From a virus: a stretch of DNA of 64,000 bases. The stretch's first letter is position 1. Each line of letters opens with the position of its first letter. This document shows, piece after piece, positions 27,701 through 37,304 of this stretch. The position numbers and the translations under genes are program-made. The stretch lies in IMG/VR virus record IMGVR_UViG_3300025674_000030, positions 1 through 64,000 of that record. One strand, written 5' to 3'. The notes beneath the pieces are model-generated. The model had not been told where the DNA came from. It searched no databases and saw nothing but the letters and a program-made list of their open reading frames with translations.

Positions 27701-30700
27701 CAACCTCATAGGTGACCCCGTTAATCGTTACAGAATGGATTACAAGGCGTTAGAAAAACTAAGACAAGCTTTCTTCCTAAGAGTAGAAAATGTCAAAGAA
27801 GTTGAGCGCTACATAGATTATTACAAGTGGTTTGATGATTCGCTTGGTGATATTATTAAGCAGCTAATACCTGCCTCTGCGGTTGTTTCAGAAAATATCT
27901 TCGATGTTGTCGAGAGTCATGTTTTAGAGCGCAATAAATATCAGTCTAAGTTCCCAACCATTGAGTTCAGGACAGCAGATCCAGAAAGCCCTGCTTTGGG
28001 TATTCGAGAAAAGACTTATGATTGGGAACACGCACATCATCCGGCATCTAACTCCCAAAGAGAAAATTCAGAATATTGGCAGAAGAGAGCCAATCGTGAA
28101 AATTCTGATGTAATATCATCTGGCGATAGTGCCATTGACGAACAAAGAGATGGCATTATTGAAACTGCCGATAAGTACAATAACCAGCCAGCACCAACAG
28201 TAAGCCAGCCAGATAGACAAACCTATTCCGGTCAAACCTACGTTCTTAGAAAACTATCAAGACCATACAAGCTAAACATCGATAGGCGTACATATGAACC
28301 AAGAATCATTAAGGGTGGCACAAACTTTGAAGTAAACAAAAACTTTGAATACCACAGGGTCGCCTTGCATCCGGCAGGGCCAGTGAACAATGATGATGGC
28401 GTATTCGTGCCAAAAAATGTTCTTCTTGGGTTTACTGAAGATTTGGTACAACTTGAAGATACAATCGATCCACCCAAAGATCCAAGAATCTTAGTGAAAA
28501 GAAACATAAAAGTTCAATCTGGTCGGGATTGGGAAGATGGTATTGGCTACAAAAATAACAAATCTGATATAATCTTCCCTTTCAATATCATTAGTTCTTC
28601 CATAAACACTGGCTACAACAAAGAAGTGGTCGAAAGAGTTACGGCTAGTGTGGAAGTGGTCAATATCCATAACGATGTTTATGGCGAGGATATGGAGCGC
28701 CCCATGCAGGGCCCATTCACCGATTATGCCGTTGGCGGCCTCCAGTACCGACACATCGGACTTAACGATGGTAATGACAACTACCTAAACAGACCAGAAG
28801 GATGGAAACTAGCCTTGGGGCTATGTGCTGGCGTTACTGGTGCGATTGGTATGATAGGCCCCGACTACCCATACCCAGAGGCCAATGCAGTTAACGAGAA
28901 TCCATACCCAATGACCGGTGCCCAAAAGGCCCACCTTTACAGAGATATGGTTGCTAAGCGCCCCGTGAACATTCGCAACATTCACCATACAACCGGCTCA
29001 ACGATACTTGGTAACTATAACCACAACTATGATGTTGTGCAGGCAGGCAGTGCTTTCTCTAATCCAAGGCAGTTTGTTGAAAAGCAGCCTTCTTTGCCTG
29101 CCAACACCTTTAGCAGCAATGCTCGTTATGCTACTTCTGTCAGGACACTGTTGGATATCAATAGAAATAGCGGAGGACACAACGATATAAACGGAGACTA
29201 CTCTGTAGAATATCTCTTAAGCGCCTCTGGCGACTCTGTATTCACAACAAGATTTTCTGCGCCCGGCGGTATAGAGGTGATGACAAAGGGTTATCAAGAC
29301 TTTAGATCTTCGACATATTCTGTATACAACGCCCTAAATGCAAGAAACCAGACTGTTAGAAGATCTTTCCAAGGAGTTTCATCCTCCATAGTTTCTGAAA
29401 CCAGTGGAATAAGAAACTTTGATCACACTGGTCGTGATTTTGGTTTGACAAACTTGGCCGCACGTCACTCTGCTCGCTTCTTCCGTGATTCAACTTTGGA
29501 GTCTAACCCCGGAGCTTCTTACAACGAAGCCCCCTCATTCCATAGAGTACACAGGAACAACAAGGTCTTTGCGGTATTTGAGTCCGATAACACCAAACAA
29601 AGTTTCGACAACCTTAACGTGCAGCACCAAATACCCCGTTCCGATCGCCAATATTCTTGGATTACATCTTCTATAATCCACAGAGATGTTAATGATCCAC
29701 GCTATTCTGGCTTTATGAACACTGATGTAAATGAGCCCCCTGCTGATGCGCCATATTATGTGATTACTGGCGCTTATATTCCATTCTTTGAATATGTTTC
29801 GGCTTCTGACCCCGGCTCTGCCATTTATCAGAACACAACCAGATTAAACCTCCTCGTTACAGATGCAACAGGATCAGAACAAAATGTACTTGGGAGCCAA
29901 AACGTACAAATAACTTCTCTCACTACATTACCGGAACACCGTAGACTTAACGCCCTCTTAATCCGTAGAGGCGATTTGTATGGGTGGAACTGGAACAAGG
30001 TAAGGCAACAGGACCACCCAATCCTTAGAATTGAAAAGCAGCAAAACAAGATATCAGCTTATTCAAACAATCAGATAGTATCTTACGACATGAGACCAGT
30101 AAACCAATCTGGCAGGCCGGTCATGCTTAATATTTACAAGACTACCCAGACCAACGTGGGCGGTGTTCCCACGCAAGCCTCCAGTTCGATTACTTTGAGA
30201 GCGACCTACAATAATCTCAAGCAGGGCTTCAACGATGTAGATTACCAAAATGTTAGTGGACTAAGATTGAGTAACAGAAGAACAAGTCTAGAAGACTTTG
30301 TTGATATGGTTACTAGTAGCCCAGAATACTCTCTAAACTGGGTCAAGTATTCAGAAAACATCTTCCCCTCTCAAAGAAACGCATTTGATGTAAGCAAGAC
30401 TCTTAGAGATGGCTATGATAACAAATACTGGAGAGATCAGGCGACTGATCGCGAGAAGCTTGGAAATACTTTGGAAAATTCATTTGGTGTCTCTTTGTCA
30501 CAAAGCTCTTGGATTCTAGATGCGCCACCAGATTTCTATACTCGCGCAACAATCCCTAGCTCCGCAGATCTAAAAACCAAAGCCGCAGGCGAGCTACAAA
30601 ATACTTACTTTAGCTATCACAACTCGGGTGCTCCCGCAGCCAACACACTATCACCCGGCGCCCTTTATTCAAGAAAGCATTGTGTTCCAACATATCGCTC

Positions 30701-33575
30701 GGTTGTTTCACCATCTGGTATTGAAATAAGTCAGACTGGCAGTGGGCACACGAACTTGACAGGAAGTTTGATTGAGATTTTTGGTGGTGAGGCGCTTTGG
30801 CAAGCAGGCAAGAAAGCCGGAATTGTTGACAACTCTACTGGAACCCCTTCTTTTTCACCTATCTCCTCCAATCCTTGGTTTAATGATTATGACGACTTCA
30901 AGGCAGAACTTAAGCCTATATCCAAAGATTACTCCATAGTTCCAGAATTTAGAATCAGCGAGAAGGTGCCAACATACCTCAAGGTGGGCACCAACGGTGC
31001 GGGTATCATTGACGCCTTTGAGATTGTTGGGACAGCCAACAACAGTTCAGATGAAGATTTTTACAAAGATTACTCCAACTCTGAGTTTTTGAAAGATTTT
31101 GCTAATATTTCTGATATTACTAAAACAGATCTCAAAGAGCTAAGACTCGTCTGCAAGGCGATAACAAGATTCAATCCATATAAGGGATTCTACCCAGCAC
31201 AAAGAACCGTTGATATGGTTCAGCAGTTTGGAGTTTCTTACGAAAACTCATTGTCTGCAAACGGCCAAGGCTCAGAGCCAAACTCTGGTAGGGATTTGAT
31301 CGACAATAGTGGATCTTACTTGAGGCCGCTTTTGCAGCCACTGTTTGCTCCCGGCATCCTATACAACACAATTAAGTCTGGTATCTCTGTTGACTTCCCT
31401 GTTCTAACTACTCCCAAGAAAAGAGTGGTTGAATACACGAGTGGAAGCCAGCCTATCTACCTATTGAACACATTGTCTCCAGAAGAGGGCCCCGGCTTAT
31501 CTGGCGAGGAAAGGTGGTCTAGTGGTAAGTTTTGGGACAAAAGACTTCCCTTTGAGACCATTATAGACCCAGATAGACACATGGCTAATCTTCAGTTCTT
31601 TGATATGGAGCCACACCCAACAGTAAGCCTCGACGTAACTGCGTCGTTCGCAGCCCCCACAAATGATCCAACATTTAAGAAAATGTCTAACAACTTCTTT
31701 GCTGAAGTTGCTGATTTCTTCTTAAAGGATTCTGAATACACAACCCTTAAGTCAGGAATAGTTGAGGGAGAGTTTACTTTTGAAAGCGGCTCTGTTTATG
31801 GTGCAAGATTGAAGATTCGACGTTCCACAAAGGGCGACAGAACCTACGTGTATGATTATGATGCAAAGGGGGTTACTGGATCCTCAAATAGCAGCTACTT
31901 TGGCACCAATGGTTTGAGAGTACAAGACCTATCTGGTAACTTGGGCACAAGCTCCATACAGGTTCCCCAAGATCCAAAAGAAAACTCCAACTTTAAAGAA
32001 ACCTTTACAATGTATTCAAGACCGACAGCCTTTGGTCCTGCCTGCCTAGGTCGCGAATCTGATAACTTTACAGAAAACAGCGGTGCCATAGACAGCCTAA
32101 CAGGGTATAACTGGGCTTTCACACCTCCTTATTACCACGGTGAATCTTGGGCAGACTTGGTTTTCTACCCCGATCACACCAAAAAATACACCCTTGAAGA
32201 GATACTTTCTGAAATGAAAGTAAACTACCTAAGAGTAGACACGGGATACGAGCACGATTCTATTGTTTATGGTAGTGGCACCGCTGCAACCTCCATCTAT
32301 GGCTCTCATAATGTTAATGAAAACTCAATGCAACTAGACTCTGTTCTAAACTTGTTTGGTATTGAAAACATACCATTTGAGGAGATTGAACAAGAGACTA
32401 ACCTCAAGACACAAAGAAACACTACAGTTGCACAAAGATGGGTTATTCAGCCAAAGGCTGAGACACCAATGATGAACTTTAATGATGAAGGGGTAAACCC
32501 AATCAACAGCGCAAGCTACAGCCTTGAACCAGTTTATGGCAGCGCTTCTGTTCCTCGTGGAATGTGGCACCAGTTTGGAAACATTCCAGAAGATTCTACT
32601 AAGGGTATTTTCTTAGAAATCGGTGACATACCTTCAAACTGGCTACAGTTCCACCAACTAACTGTTGGACAGGATTCAATTTACAACAACCAAGACTCTG
32701 GCTCAAATGGCCCAGACCTCTTTAGAAAGATGCTGTCCCTAACTGACCTACTTGGGTTTGATAACTCTTCAACAAGATTGGGAGAACTCAAGGAATCTCA
32801 AACCATTCGAGAGGCTATCGTTGCAGTACCTTACATCACTTTGTCAAATGGAAACTGTAACGACACAAATAACCAAGCTTCTGATTCTATGCAAAAGCAG
32901 TTCTTCTCAATCCCAAGAGAAAGAATAAAGGCGGCTATGAATGTTGGTTCAGCAAGGGGTGATGCTGAGTCTTCAGCAGGAGATTCGATCAGAGATCTAG
33001 TCTCTAATGTAAAGAGATATGTTCTACCACCAGAGTTCGATTTTGTTGCAGATTCACAAAAAGAGCCACTAGTGATGTACTTCTTTGAGTTTGAGTACAA
33101 GCTTGATAAGGATGATCTTTCATATATTTGGCAAAACCTTGCACCAAGAGACTATAAGAAGATGCAAGAAAAGATACAATACTCTGCACACAATCTTGCT
33201 GAAAACGAACTTCTACAGCCAGAAGACATCATCGAAAATAAAAACCTACGCTGGATGGTGTTCAAAGTTAAGCAGCGCGGTATGGCCAAGTACGAGGATA
33301 AAATTTATCGTCAGGCAGGAACCAACGGGACCACCGAGCAAAGCTCTGGCTACAAGGTTGAATACAACTGGCCATACGATTATGTATCATTTGTCGAGAT
33401 GATCAACATAGATGTGGAAACTTTGATGGATAATGAGGCTGCGATGACCTCCACCAAGGTCAATGCTGCCTCAACAAAAATCCCAGACTCTGTTGGCAGA
33501 GACAAGGTTACACAAGCCGTAGAGGACAATATTGTTGAGAAAACACTAAATATGATAGATGGGTTGGTTGAATAG
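24690..33575 (+). CDS. Giant baseplate protein, gpI/gp7-like with LamG domain (2961 aa)
   Basis: Starts at ATG 24690, 11 nt inside the preceding gene. Residues about 170–340 look like a laminin-G/concanavalin-A-type lectin domain: TGVTVEFWLKAP, then WKHYAVSFKSASAGVETKLY, VNGVLDSTNTL and GSMDEFRFWKTERNAFQIG. Near residues 545–570 is SIFKSKGTEKSIKGVLRCFY, the KGT-x-x-S/G-I block of P2 gpI-type tail proteins. These follow J in P2 and correspond to T4 gp7 in the wedge. The gene order W–J–(DNRLRE)–I-like supports this. The remaining ~2300 residues are β-rich, S/N/G-rich and not recognised. At 2961 aa it is nearly three times T4 gp7 (1032 aa), so many peripheral modules have been added, possibly for host-glycan binding. 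Confidence 0.7.
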   Translation: MSIKDLFDKKRNDLPQTTNQEMLDNVESTNNLIQKSELRETFVPQIDYSEPENFTKFGSAHLYYKSAIERIYDYFPYDGSEAEINAFTNQSLPHERYIFDNLYPRTNGYANFDGSSYINLKGGPNATSYTTLGGLFRDAGSTKRSQANLYETNVYQTDNKPSDYGSGTRESNLKCDFQTGVTVEFWLKAPAPSSNTKQTIFHLTNSSGGDALTIFLSGTTGSPFHVSIDDSATSVFSNQQLGSAPTTSSIEDWKHYAVSFKSASAGVETKLYVNGVLDSTNTLGSTGINTLTQKGTIAYIASGSVGYFSGSMDEFRFWKTERNAFQIGTNYFTQVRGGANTDTANSTLGVYYKFNEGTTGDSALDEIVLDYAGRITNGTWNGTVSRTLESAIVEAGAAATEYQDPIIYDSHPSVVSLKSDLESKGTFYDSNNPTKFINYFPSWVIEESENDDKSQLEMVSHIIGTYFDKLYLQIQSVTQFKQPLYTSASYKPLPFARNLPQSLGLYTPEIFIDSDIINTVANKTEAFNFEGDLEDTKNLIYLNLYNNLSSIFKSKGTEKSIKGVLRCFYIDDQVIKLNTYSNKARYELRNNLEQTTKLNKYINFNKRSGTGAVIFQKQDPADTTNTIGYISGSESEGYEFAYGATVEADVTFPYFKNSIDVIDRDFNEVSLFGVVSASVDAPDDTTFFGTDNTNFQIFAVRDHKKSKNAYFKLTSSISPNPFPEITSSVFFDVYNNQDWNLSVSVVPSKSGSLKYVTGSGDYSYTLKFEGYNTLLGDVRDSFSIEETLTKTQGENFLKSAKRVYAGAYRQNLTGSLINESDVLVSGVRYWLRSIDFDSKKQHALDFDNVGRTDSYQNLSVLDSQTKNLDVLNKDTLALSWEFGNLTGSDSGGNFYITDYSSGSALVRDNYGWVGSISGYQHSGYGYGFATSSADAIEEKRLNVFKFVDPERTISSDMITLVDDALELYGVPEDVVSYHHTLEKSMYSAISDEMLKFFAGAADFNNLIGDPVNRYRMDYKALEKLRQAFFLRVENVKEVERYIDYYKWFDDSLGDIIKQLIPASAVVSENIFDVVESHVLERNKYQSKFPTIEFRTADPESPALGIREKTYDWEHAHHPASNSQRENSEYWQKRANRENSDVISSGDSAIDEQRDGIIETADKYNNQPAPTVSQPDRQTYSGQTYVLRKLSRPYKLNIDRRTYEPRIIKGGTNFEVNKNFEYHRVALHPAGPVNNDDGVFVPKNVLLGFTEDLVQLEDTIDPPKDPRILVKRNIKVQSGRDWEDGIGYKNNKSDIIFPFNIISSSINTGYNKEVVERVTASVEVVNIHNDVYGEDMERPMQGPFTDYAVGGLQYRHIGLNDGNDNYLNRPEGWKLALGLCAGVTGAIGMIGPDYPYPEANAVNENPYPMTGAQKAHLYRDMVAKRPVNIRNIHHTTGSTILGNYNHNYDVVQAGSAFSNPRQFVEKQPSLPANTFSSNARYATSVRTLLDINRNSGGHNDINGDYSVEYLLSASGDSVFTTRFSAPGGIEVMTKGYQDFRSSTYSVYNALNARNQTVRRSFQGVSSSIVSETSGIRNFDHTGRDFGLTNLAARHSARFFRDSTLESNPGASYNEAPSFHRVHRNNKVFAVFESDNTKQSFDNLNVQHQIPRSDRQYSWITSSIIHRDVNDPRYSGFMNTDVNEPPADAPYYVITGAYIPFFEYVSASDPGSAIYQNTTRLNLLVTDATGSEQNVLGSQNVQITSLTTLPEHRRLNALLIRRGDLYGWNWNKVRQQDHPILRIEKQQNKISAYSNNQIVSYDMRPVNQSGRPVMLNIYKTTQTNVGGVPTQASSSITLRATYNNLKQGFNDVDYQNVSGLRLSNRRTSLEDFVDMVTSSPEYSLNWVKYSENIFPSQRNAFDVSKTLRDGYDNKYWRDQATDREKLGNTLENSFGVSLSQSSWILDAPPDFYTRATIPSSADLKTKAAGELQNTYFSYHNSGAPAANTLSPGALYSRKHCVPTYRSVVSPSGIEISQTGSGHTNLTGSLIEIFGGEALWQAGKKAGIVDNSTGTPSFSPISSNPWFNDYDDFKAELKPISKDYSIVPEFRISEKVPTYLKVGTNGAGIIDAFEIVGTANNSSDEDFYKDYSNSEFLKDFANISDITKTDLKELRLVCKAITRFNPYKGFYPAQRTVDMVQQFGVSYENSLSANGQGSEPNSGRDLIDNSGSYLRPLLQPLFAPGILYNTIKSGISVDFPVLTTPKKRVVEYTSGSQPIYLLNTLSPEEGPGLSGEERWSSGKFWDKRLPFETIIDPDRHMANLQFFDMEPHPTVSLDVTASFAAPTNDPTFKKMSNNFFAEVADFFLKDSEYTTLKSGIVEGEFTFESGSVYGARLKIRRSTKGDRTYVYDYDAKGVTGSSNSSYFGTNGLRVQDLSGNLGTSSIQVPQDPKENSNFKETFTMYSRPTAFGPACLGRESDNFTENSGAIDSLTGYNWAFTPPYYHGESWADLVFYPDHTKKYTLEEILSEMKVNYLRVDTGYEHDSIVYGSGTAATSIYGSHNVNENSMQLDSVLNLFGIENIPFEEIEQETNLKTQRNTTVAQRWVIQPKAETPMMNFNDEGVNPINSASYSLEPVYGSASVPRGMWHQFGNIPEDSTKGIFLEIGDIPSNWLQFHQLTVGQDSIYNNQDSGSNGPDLFRKMLSLTDLLGFDNSSTRLGELKESQTIREAIVAVPYITLSNGNCNDTNNQASDSMQKQFFSIPRERIKAAMNVGSARGDAESSAGDSIRDLVSNVKRYVLPPEFDFVADSQKEPLVMYFFEFEYKLDKDDLSYIWQNLAPRDYKKMQEKIQYSAHNLAENELLQPEDIIENKNLRWMVFKVKQRGMAKYEDKIYRQAGTNGTTEQSSGYKVEYNWPYDYVSFVEMINIDVETLMDNEAAMTSTKVNAASTKIPDSVGRDKVTQAVEDNIVEKTLNMIDGLVE

Positions 33576-33577
33576 TA

Positions 33578-34579
33578 ATGGCGAAATTTATAGATAAAAA
33601 AGAACGAGTAATAGATTTCAAGCTAACTAGCTATGGAAATTATCTGCTATCTATTGGCAACTTCAAGCCAACCTATTATTCTTTTTTAGATGATAACGTA
33701 GTATACGACTCAGAGTATTTCGGCAGAACGGGCGAGAAACAGAATGATATCCAAAAAAGAATCAAAGAAGATACTCAGTATCTTGAATCTCTGGTTTTGT
33801 TTGAAGAGATAGGTAAAAACACCCTACCCGCTACGGAGATGAACTTCTTCCAATCAGATGTTACCCCACAACAAAAAACAACAAGAATAGATGAGTTCAG
33901 GCTTAACTCAATTATTGGTGATTCTTTTGTTGCAGAAGACAAACAAAAAGTTCCATCTTGGAAGGTTGTGTCCCTAAGATCTGATATATCGTCATCTACT
34001 GCTATTGATGGAGTTAACGGCACCCAAATCCCACAAATAAACATCACAGCAAGCTACTTTAAAAAAATAGCAGAGGTTGCCGAATATAACGAAAGAATCC
34101 TCAACACATCCATCGCTCCAGATCTAGAATCTGTTAGCGAAGTTTTTGCAGATGGTAAAGTGATTTACTTGGAAATGAGCGAACCAGTTATTTATGTTGA
34201 AGAAGCAAACACCGAAATCTTAAATCAAAATTTTGATATTGAAGTTTTTGAGGTTCAAGATGGTACCGCAGCAAGTGGTGAAAAATTGATAAGAAAATAC
34301 TTCCAAGATAAGCAGGAGCAAATTGTTGATGATTATATGGTCGCTGCCAATCCAGTAACAAACCCAGAAGATCTGATAACCGACGACGCCATAGAGAAGT
34401 TTTTTTCTGTGCTTGTTGACGGCGAGATAGATGAAAAAACTGCTTGCAAGCTTGCTTCTGTCTTTAACAAAGAAAGCTTTTTGATTGATTTAGACTTTGA
34501 TTGTGACAAGGTTGTACAAGAAGATCTATTTTATGATATTTATGGTAGTGAAACAGAGGCCGAGATATGTCAAACATAG
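33578..34579 (+). CDS. Virion protein, 'LTxxG…GxF…DD' N-terminal module
   Basis: 333 aa, starting 3 nt after the giant gene. Its N-terminus (VIDFKLTSYGNYLLSIGNFK, then FLDDNVVYDSEYF) shares a pattern with the protein encoded at 40200, suggesting a common structural module near residues 10–50. The remainder is acidic and mixed α/β with no catalytic signature (EVFADGKVIYLEMSEPVIYV). The last 13 nt overlap the next gene. It is assigned to the tail or baseplate by position. Exact role unknown. Confidence 0.6.
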   Translation: MAKFIDKKERVIDFKLTSYGNYLLSIGNFKPTYYSFLDDNVVYDSEYFGRTGEKQNDIQKRIKEDTQYLESLVLFEEIGKNTLPATEMNFFQSDVTPQQKTTRIDEFRLNSIIGDSFVAEDKQKVPSWKVVSLRSDISSSTAIDGVNGTQIPQINITASYFKKIAEVAEYNERILNTSIAPDLESVSEVFADGKVIYLEMSEPVIYVEEANTEILNQNFDIEVFEVQDGTAASGEKLIRKYFQDKQEQIVDDYMVAANPVTNPEDLITDDAIEKFFSVLVDGEIDEKTACKLASVFNKESFLIDLDFDCDKVVQEDLFYDIYGSETEAEICQT

Positions 34580-36789
34580 TGCTAAAGGGAGATGTACTAC
34601 AGAACATAGGAGAGTTTTTGCCCAATGTTTATATCGAAAGCATTGAGGTAACTACAGATTCTACAAGAAATAGAAGTACAACATTTGCTCTCGACATATA
34701 TTTCTCAGTTCTTTTTTTGATTTCTGATGAATATGATGTCTCCGATATTAAGAGGCAGATTGAAGATGTAAACTTTTATTGTAGTTTCAAAAATACCTTT
34801 TATACCAAATCTGGCCTACTTGATACTGACACCGAGCCTATAGACTTGTTGAGTGGTGTTGAGCTTTCTAGCTTGCTAGATAACAAAGCAAACTATCAAG
34901 ATGATTTGTATGATGAAGAGGGTAGAAGAGTTTTAAAAGTTAGCGCGAACAGGATTATTAATAGGGAACTGCCTCCAGAATTTGAGCTTTATCTATACAC
35001 CTTTTCATCATTGCTAAACAAGGCACAATATAAATATACTCTTTCTGGTGCCGATGTACCCGTTCTATATTTCAATACAAGCAATGTGTCTTATGAAAAA
35101 ATCTTTTCTTCTGGCTACAAGATTCTTAAAGAAGAACAAGTTATCTATCTTGATACAGCGGGCCAGAAATATGGACAAGTGCCCCTGCTGGGGCTTGACC
35201 GAAACTATTATAAAACTTCAACAGTGACAAGAGAGGATATTATCTCAAGCGTTAATGCATTATTGCGACGCTTTAGCGCAAGAAGCACAAGCGTCTTGTC
35301 TGATTTAGTAGATTCAATCAAGTATGTTTTACGCACCGAGTCCGATACAGAAAACTTACTGGTCGAACTCGACAAGGTTAGAAAGTCTTTTCCCAACAAA
35401 ACCAACAACAATCCTGTTGGCAACTTATACGCCGCATATTCTAAACTTTTGCAAAACTTTAACTCATCTTTCCCTCGCGTAGATATTGTTACAAAAGATA
35501 GATATATGACTGGCAAAGTTATTGATAAAAGGAATCCTCGCGGCACAGAGCTTACTCCGATCGCAACAAGAAGCTCCGTTGACGCCATACCCGCAGATTT
35601 GGTTTTTGTGCATAGAGAGCGCCCGGTCGATCAGTTTGGTGGATCAATAGGCGCCTTCAATGAGGGCATGTTTTTTGTTCGTTTCGAGGAAATACTAAAG
35701 AATGAAACAAACATAAGCGTTCTGTTAGATACAGAAAGGTTGTACCAAGTTTTTGCAAATCGAAACTTGAATTCCTTAAGAAGAATATTGTTCTCTTATC
35801 TACCAATGAGCAGGATTTCAATAACAAAATCGCATGATTATGATGGGTCTTCTACAGAGCAAACCCAGCACCTTGATTTTTCCTTTCCAGAAAGAAAGCC
35901 ATCTTATAGTCTTGATTCGGGCGATTCAACAGTTCAATCATTACCGCTTTTTGATATAGAACAGGGTATAGAAGAATACAACTTTGGCTTTACTGCCCCT
36001 CTTGAAAAGCTACTCTGCTTTAGATTTTTAGATATTGATAATTTTGATGATGCTTATGATGCAATACAAATCGAAAATGTCGGATCTGTGGTATTTACTT
36101 ATGTTTTTGAAGCTCAGATGGCGGATAGGACGCACGATTTTGCTATATTTTTATACAACAAATATAGAGAGATATACGACAACTTTATATCCTATGTGGA
36201 CATGGCAAACGAAATCTGTAGTTACAATAACATAGAAAATAGATTTAATGATTTTTTTGTAAATTCAATCAGTGAACAATACCCAGATGATATGTATCCT
36301 TGGGAAATAGCTCCCACATTTTACTCCATGATGGCTTACCTATTATCAGACACAACGTTTGAAACACTTTCAGAAGCAATGGAATATTCCAAGAACATAA
36401 GTGCCGTTGTCTCCCCGGAAAGTGGAAACCTAAGTTCTTTAGAGCAGTTTAGAGCAGTGCTCGATGAGTTTATGATAACAATGGACTCTTTTTTGAGCAG
36501 AGCCAATACTTTCAGTGCAGTTCAAATATTTAGAGAACTTCAAAAAGAAGTTTATTTAACACCGCTTGGCTATCGTGGCTCGGCAGCAATAGACACTTTG
36601 CCCGATGAGGCTGAAGATGATTCTGGTGGCATTATCGCTGGCGGTCTGGGCGGCGGCGTCCTCCGCATCGGGCAGCGCCTGACAACAGTAGATACAAATG
36701 TAGAATCTACAGCCGAAGAACAGCAAATTGGCGATGGTCGTAGATCCCCCCAGACCGGAGGCTCAGGAGACATACCATCTGAAGTTTAA
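34567..36789 (+). CDS. Virion protein of unknown function (740 aa)
   Basis: The product has mixed secondary structure with several tyrosine-rich helical stretches (FLYNKYREIYDNFISYVDMA) and no membrane segment. The last ~60 residues change character sharply to a Gly-rich hinge (GGIIAGGLGGGVLRIGQRL) and a disordered polar tail. The coding DNA there (36620–36690) is clearly more GC-rich than the rest, suggesting a recombined or late-added tail. It is placed in the baseplate operon by its overlapping neighbours. No family recognised. Confidence 0.6.
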   Translation: MSNIVLKGDVLQNIGEFLPNVYIESIEVTTDSTRNRSTTFALDIYFSVLFLISDEYDVSDIKRQIEDVNFYCSFKNTFYTKSGLLDTDTEPIDLLSGVELSSLLDNKANYQDDLYDEEGRRVLKVSANRIINRELPPEFELYLYTFSSLLNKAQYKYTLSGADVPVLYFNTSNVSYEKIFSSGYKILKEEQVIYLDTAGQKYGQVPLLGLDRNYYKTSTVTREDIISSVNALLRRFSARSTSVLSDLVDSIKYVLRTESDTENLLVELDKVRKSFPNKTNNNPVGNLYAAYSKLLQNFNSSFPRVDIVTKDRYMTGKVIDKRNPRGTELTPIATRSSVDAIPADLVFVHRERPVDQFGGSIGAFNEGMFFVRFEEILKNETNISVLLDTERLYQVFANRNLNSLRRILFSYLPMSRISITKSHDYDGSSTEQTQHLDFSFPERKPSYSLDSGDSTVQSLPLFDIEQGIEEYNFGFTAPLEKLLCFRFLDIDNFDDAYDAIQIENVGSVVFTYVFEAQMADRTHDFAIFLYNKYREIYDNFISYVDMANEICSYNNIENRFNDFFVNSISEQYPDDMYPWEIAPTFYSMMAYLLSDTTFETLSEAMEYSKNISAVVSPESGNLSSLEQFRAVLDEFMITMDSFLSRANTFSAVQIFRELQKEVYLTPLGYRGSAAIDTLPDEAEDDSGGIIAGGLGGGVLRIGQRLTTVDTNVESTAEEQQIGDGRRSPQTGGSGDIPSEV

Positions 36790-36814
36790 GGACTTTTAGT
36801 TAGGAAAAACAACA

Positions 36815-37303
36815 ATGACAACAATAGACACAGATAGGCTCATAAGTAGATTTGAAAATTTGGATACCAGAACTGAAATGGGGGCAGTAGCCGCAGAAGC
36901 TAGGGAGTTTTTCGACAAGCTTGATGTATTGGCGAGCATTACCGGTTCAGTAGGGGAGCCTGTTTTTGTTGAAATAGCAGTGGAGGAGTCGGATAATTTA
37001 GTAGTTGATTCGCTAAATTCCACAAACAGTGTGATTGTCATTAGAGAAGAGACTCCATCTTTTCCTCCTATCGAGTCCTACGATTATGTTACCAACAAGT
37101 CAAGTGAAGAGATTCAAAAAGATTTGGAGAGTATTTATAGTACCATGGGTGATGAAATGATAAATGACCTTTTTAATACTATGATCAGAGACATCTCAAA
37201 AGACGCAACTGCGCCAGCAAGTTCTACAACTTTTACCTATGATTTCAAGTTTTGTCAAAACAGAAATGCTTCAATAACCGGATCCGTTGGTGGGGGGTAC
37301 TGA
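36815..37303 (+). CDS. Small acidic virion-operon protein
   Basis: 162 aa, preceded by TTAGGAAAAACAACA. The N-terminal ~100 residues are acidic and probably partly coiled (LISRFENLDTRTEMGAVAAE, then ESDNLVVDSL). The C-terminus is short and polar (CQNRNASITGSVGGGY). There is no signal peptide, membrane helix or known motif. The next gene's ribosome-binding stretch TGGGGGGT lies within its 3' end, so the pair is probably translated together. Confidence 0.6.
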   Translation: MTTIDTDRLISRFENLDTRTEMGAVAAEAREFFDKLDVLASITGSVGEPVFVEIAVEESDNLVVDSLNSTNSVIVIREETPSFPPIESYDYVTNKSSEEIQKDLESIYSTMGDEMINDLFNTMIRDISKDATAPASSTTFTYDFKFCQNRNASITGSVGGGY

Positions 37304-37304
37304 T

